From positions 1-34,763 of the forward strand of contig CAMBKU010000024.1 in NCBI GenBank assembly GCA_945868305.1: DNA of 34,763 nt, given 5' to 3'. This DNA comes from an uncultured Lachnospiraceae bacterium. GTDB taxonomy: Bacteria > Bacillota > Clostridia > Lachnospirales > Lachnospiraceae. The notes beneath the pieces were generated by a model. It searched no databases and was not told the origin of the DNA. It worked only from the letters and a program-made list of their open reading frames with translations. The translations under genes and the position numbers were made by a program. Below, in pieces: positions 32,825 to 34,763 of this stretch (the stretch's first letter is position 1; each line of letters begins with the position of its first letter).

Positions 32825-33856
32825 CTATGCTTCTTCTTTTTCCTGTTCTTCCGAAGCAATAATATTTTTTCTGATTTTTCCATTAATATCCTGTTCCTTA
32901 AAGGTAACGCACTGAATAATCGAATTGGTTACCTCCAACGCTTTTGAACTTCCATGTGTCTTTACGACCAGACCGTTCAATCCAAGAAGCGGTGCCCCGC
33001 CATACTTAGAGCCGTCAAATTCCTTTAACGTCTTTTTTAGTGCCGGCAATGCCATTGCCGCACCAATCTTGCTCTTTACGGTACTCATCATACCTTCCTT
33101 TACCAGATTGATCAGCGTAGCACTCAGTCCCTCATATAATTTCAAGATCACATTTCCGACAAATGCTTCACAGACAATGACATCTGCGCCTCCGTGCGGG
33201 ATTTCTCTCGCTTCAATAGAGCCCACAAAATTGATATCGGTACACTGTTTCAACAACGGGAAGGTTTCTTTGACCAATGCATTTCCCTTGTCTTCTTCCG
33301 CCCCGATATTTACGATTGCTACACGCGGATTTTTGATTCCAATCACATTTTCCATATAGATAGAACCCATCTTTGCAAACTGCACAAGATGAGATGCTCT
33401 CGCATCCACGTTTGCTCCGCAGTCAATCAAAAGAGAAACACCTGTTTCCGTCGGAATAAGCGGTGCCAGAGGCGGCCGCTCGATTCCCTTGATTCGTCCG
33501 ACAATAACCTGTCCGCCAACTAAAATCGCGCCTGAACTTCCCGCCGAGACAAAGGCATCTCCCTCTTTATTCTTTACCATATTCATCCCTACTACAATAG
33601 ATGAATTTTTCTTTTTGCGGATTGCCATAACCGGTGGCTCTGCAGTTTCTATTACTTCCTCTGCATGAACAATGTCTAGCTTATCCTCCGGATATTGATA
33701 TTTCCCCAGTTCTTCTTTTATGACATCTTCCTGTCCCACCAGAATCACTTTTATGTCGTCCCGCATATTAACAGCATCTACTGCGCCCTTTATCATTTCA
33801 CCAGGTGCATTGTCGCCGCCCATTGCGTCTAATACTACTGTCGTGATTTCCTGCAT
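32825..33856 (-). CDS. plsX: Phosphate acyltransferase PlsX
   Basis: A 343-residue PlsX, which turns acyl-ACP and phosphate into acyl-phosphate, the donor for PlsY (also present at 6787-7440). The N-terminal VVLDAMGGDNAPGEMIKGAV is diagnostic; DAFVSAGSSGAILVGG, IDCGANVDARASHLVQFA and YGGAPLLGLNGLVVKTHGSS are further family blocks. A soluble, membrane-associated enzyme is expected. AAGGAGGG precedes the ATG. A promoter candidate lies at 33898-33926. In many Firmicutes rpmF directly precedes plsX; here a DUF624 gene lies between. A fatty-acid regulator such as FapR often controls plsX, but I saw no convincing FapR site. Confidence 0.97.
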   Translation of the reverse strand: MQEITTVVLDAMGGDNAPGEMIKGAVDAVNMRDDIKVILVGQEDVIKEELGKYQYPEDKLDIVHAEEVIETAEPPVMAIRKKKNSSIVVGMNMVKNKEGDAFVSAGSSGAILVGGQVIVGRIKGIERPPLAPLIPTETGVSLLIDCGANVDARASHLVQFAKMGSIYMENVIGIKNPRVAIVNIGAEEDKGNALVKETFPLLKQCTDINFVGSIEAREIPHGGADVIVCEAFVGNVILKLYEGLSATLINLVKEGMMSTVKSKIGAAMALPALKKTLKEFDGSKYGGAPLLGLNGLVVKTHGSSKALEVTNSIIQCVTFKEQDINGKIRKNIIASEEQEKEEA

Positions 33857-33897
33857 GTTTTCCCTCCTTACGGATTGCTGTTACACATCTATATCAA

Positions 33898-33926
33898 AAT
33901 ATACTATATCTTATTCTATAAATCAA
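33898..33926 (-). promoter_or_regulatory. Candidate sigma-A promoter for plsX-acpP
   Basis: Minus-strand TTGATT (33926-33921) and TATATT (33903-33898) are separated by 17 bases, about 42 bases before plsX. The -35 box matches four of six positions. The region is very AT-rich, so chance matches are possible. Confidence 0.55.
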
Positions 33927-33956
33927 CTAAAAATAAACCCGGGATTTCCGTAATCT

Positions 33957-34619
33957 TTATTTGCCCTTTGGATGGTACTCGCCATTCCGCTCATCCTCTG
34001 TCTCCCGGTCTTCCTCTGTCATGTATTTTCTAAAAATTCCTTCCATAATATAACTCTTAATCCATGTATAAAGCGCCGGTACCAGAATAATCGAAAATCC
34101 AAACAGATATATCAAAAGTGCACATCCTACAAATAACACAAACATCAAAAGTGTTTTTGGCAAATTTGCAAAAGCAATCAATAAAGCGTTTTTCATAATT
34201 GCCTTTGTTGTATTCTCAAAACGGGCAATATACGGAAACACATAGCTCGCCCACATAATCACAAAAGCAAGTACCACCGTAAAAAAGATATATATTTTAC
34301 CAAAACCCACACCGGCATCCGCAAATTTCCACATAATATAAGTATCCAGACACATTAACAGGGAAAGTCCTAATGTAACCAGCCAGGCAATGGTAGACTG
34401 CTTAAAGTTCGAACGAAAAGCTCCCCAGAAGTCCTTCCACACATAACCGCGTCCATGCCGAAGCAATTTATTTGCTGTATAATACAATGCCGTATTTGCT
34501 GCACCAATGGTAACAATCGGTATACAGGCCAGTACCCAGATAGCGCTCAGATAACAGGCATTAAAAAGTTTATCCAGCGCCTGCATGACTTTATTGTCAT
34601 AATTAAAAAAATCACTCAT
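33957..34619 (-). CDS. DUF624 (YesL-like) membrane protein
   Basis: A 220-residue integral membrane protein with about five hydrophobic segments. The N-terminal pattern NKVMQALDKLFNACYLSAIW, followed by a helix and IVTIGAANTALYYTANKLL, is characteristic of the DUF624/YesL family. Members often sit beside carbohydrate ABC importer genes, but none is adjacent here, and no biochemical function is known. A small acidic C-terminal tail (TEEDRETEDERNGEYHPKGK) faces the cytoplasm by inference. The start at 34619 has AAGGTGA about nine bases upstream; a longer frame from 34637 lacks a better one. It lies between the rpmF terminator and plsX. Confidence 0.82.
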   Translation of the reverse strand: MSDFFNYDNKVMQALDKLFNACYLSAIWVLACIPIVTIGAANTALYYTANKLLRHGRGYVWKDFWGAFRSNFKQSTIAWLVTLGLSLLMCLDTYIMWKFADAGVGFGKIYIFFTVVLAFVIMWASYVFPYIARFENTTKAIMKNALLIAFANLPKTLLMFVLFVGCALLIYLFGFSIILVPALYTWIKSYIMEGIFRKYMTEEDRETEDERNGEYHPKGK

Positions 34620-34652
34620 AAAAATCACCTTTTCCAATTATTTTCTGAAAGT

Positions 34653-34681
34653 AAAAAAGGAGTGTTTTTTCAAACACTCCT
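34653..34681 (-). terminator. Intrinsic terminator after rpmF
   Basis: AGGAGTGTTT (34658-34667) pairs perfectly with AAACACTCCT (34672-34681) around a four-base loop; on the minus strand six T residues follow. It lies 14 bases after the rpmF stop codon. Confidence 0.92.
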
Positions 34682-34695
34682 AATCTCCCCGTGGA

Positions 34696-34763
34696 TTAGT
34701 CCTGAGGAATAATTTCTTTCTTGTTATAAGAACCACAGTTCTTGCAAACTCTATGAGGCATCA
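34696..34763 (-). CDS. rpmF: 50S ribosomal protein L32, C-terminal part only
   Basis: The gene enters from the right edge, and only the last 21 codons plus the stop are visible. They read MPHRVCKNCGSYNKKEIIPQ and a final Asp. This matches the end of L32, including the second CxxC pair of the zinc ribbon and the usual basic-to-acidic tail. The first CxxC pair and the N-terminus are outside the window. The Met at the edge is internal, since L32 proteins normally have about 35 residues before this point. The rpmF gene near plsX is a common bacterial arrangement. A strong terminator follows. Confidence 0.9.
   Translation of the reverse strand, partial: MPHRVCKNCGSYNKKEIIPQD

Noticed and set aside
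33930-33956. CCCGGG palindrome after the DUF624 gene as a terminator
   Set aside because: The palindrome has no loop-forming spacer, so a stable hairpin is unlikely, although T residues follow.
33857-33956. FapR-type operator ahead of plsX
   Set aside because: The region is AT-rich with some TTAGT-like pieces, but the paired, spaced pattern expected of FapR sites is not present.
1-34763. CRISPR arrays, tRNA or rRNA genes, insertion sequences or prophage genes
   Set aside because: No regularly spaced repeats, cloverleaf-like runs with a CCA end, transposase or phage structural genes were recognised on either strand.

Overview
The window is a chromosomal segment of a Gram-positive, moderately AT-rich member of the Clostridia, most likely Lachnospiraceae. 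This rests on gene order, which matches the Firmicutes rnc-smc-ftsY-ylxM-ffh-rpsP-khpA-rimM-trmD-rplS-rbgA-rnhB cluster, on strong AGGAGG-type ribosome binding sites, and on the protein families present. All 38 coding regions I accept (36 complete, two cut by the window edges) lie on the minus strand, so the text reads from high to low coordinates. No plus-strand gene, tRNA, rRNA, CRISPR array, insertion sequence or prophage was seen. No gene-free stretch exceeds 300 bases; the longest is 20752-21029.

Layout in the direction of transcription. (1) 34763-32577: the end of rpmF, a DUF624 membrane protein, then plsX-acpP (phospholipid precursor synthesis and acyl carrier protein) with its own promoter and a terminator. 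(2) 32481-26014: rnc, smc, ftsY, then a threonine dehydratase (ilvA) and an unrecognised charged membrane protein that interrupt the usual ftsY-ylxM order. (3) 25389-21030: a near-consensus promoter drives ylxM-ffh, followed by rpsP, khpA, rimM, trmD and an Sfp-type phosphopantetheinyl transferase, closed by a terminator. A long perfect hairpin sits between khpA and rimM. (4) 20751-19012: a methyl-accepting chemotaxis protein with its own promoter region, placed between trmD and rplS. (5) 18896-12309: rplS, two type I signal peptidases flanking rbgA, rnhB, a FliK-like protein, a FlhB C-terminal-domain protein, yraN and pgeF. (6) 12190-8981: a GntR (YtrA-type) repressor with a two-gene ABC transporter, an operator-like inverted repeat and a strong terminator. 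(7) 8767-4594: der, plsY, gpsA, a dUTPase and a degenerate phosphoribosyltransferase-like protein. (8) 4386-1: an MsmX/UgpC-type sugar ABC ATPase, a PucR/CdaR-type regulator, parE and the first codons of parC.

The genes cover co-translational targeting (ffh, ftsY, ylxM) and secretion (two lepB), ribosome assembly (rimM, rbgA, der, rplS, rpsP, rpmF), RNA processing (rnc, khpA, trmD, rnhB), chromosome structure (smc, parE, parC) and membrane lipid synthesis (plsX, acpP, plsY, gpsA). Several start sites were set at internal ATG codons with a good ribosome binding site rather than at the longest open frame; rpsP and rimM clearly start at GTG and TTG. The most unusual parts are the khpA-rimM hairpin with a competing pairing, the orphan FliK/FlhB pair, the phosphoribosyltransferase-like protein lacking its acidic PRPP motif, the charged membrane protein in the SRP cluster, and the repeated elements upstream of the chemoreceptor gene. 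I did not find a clearly new multi-gene system.
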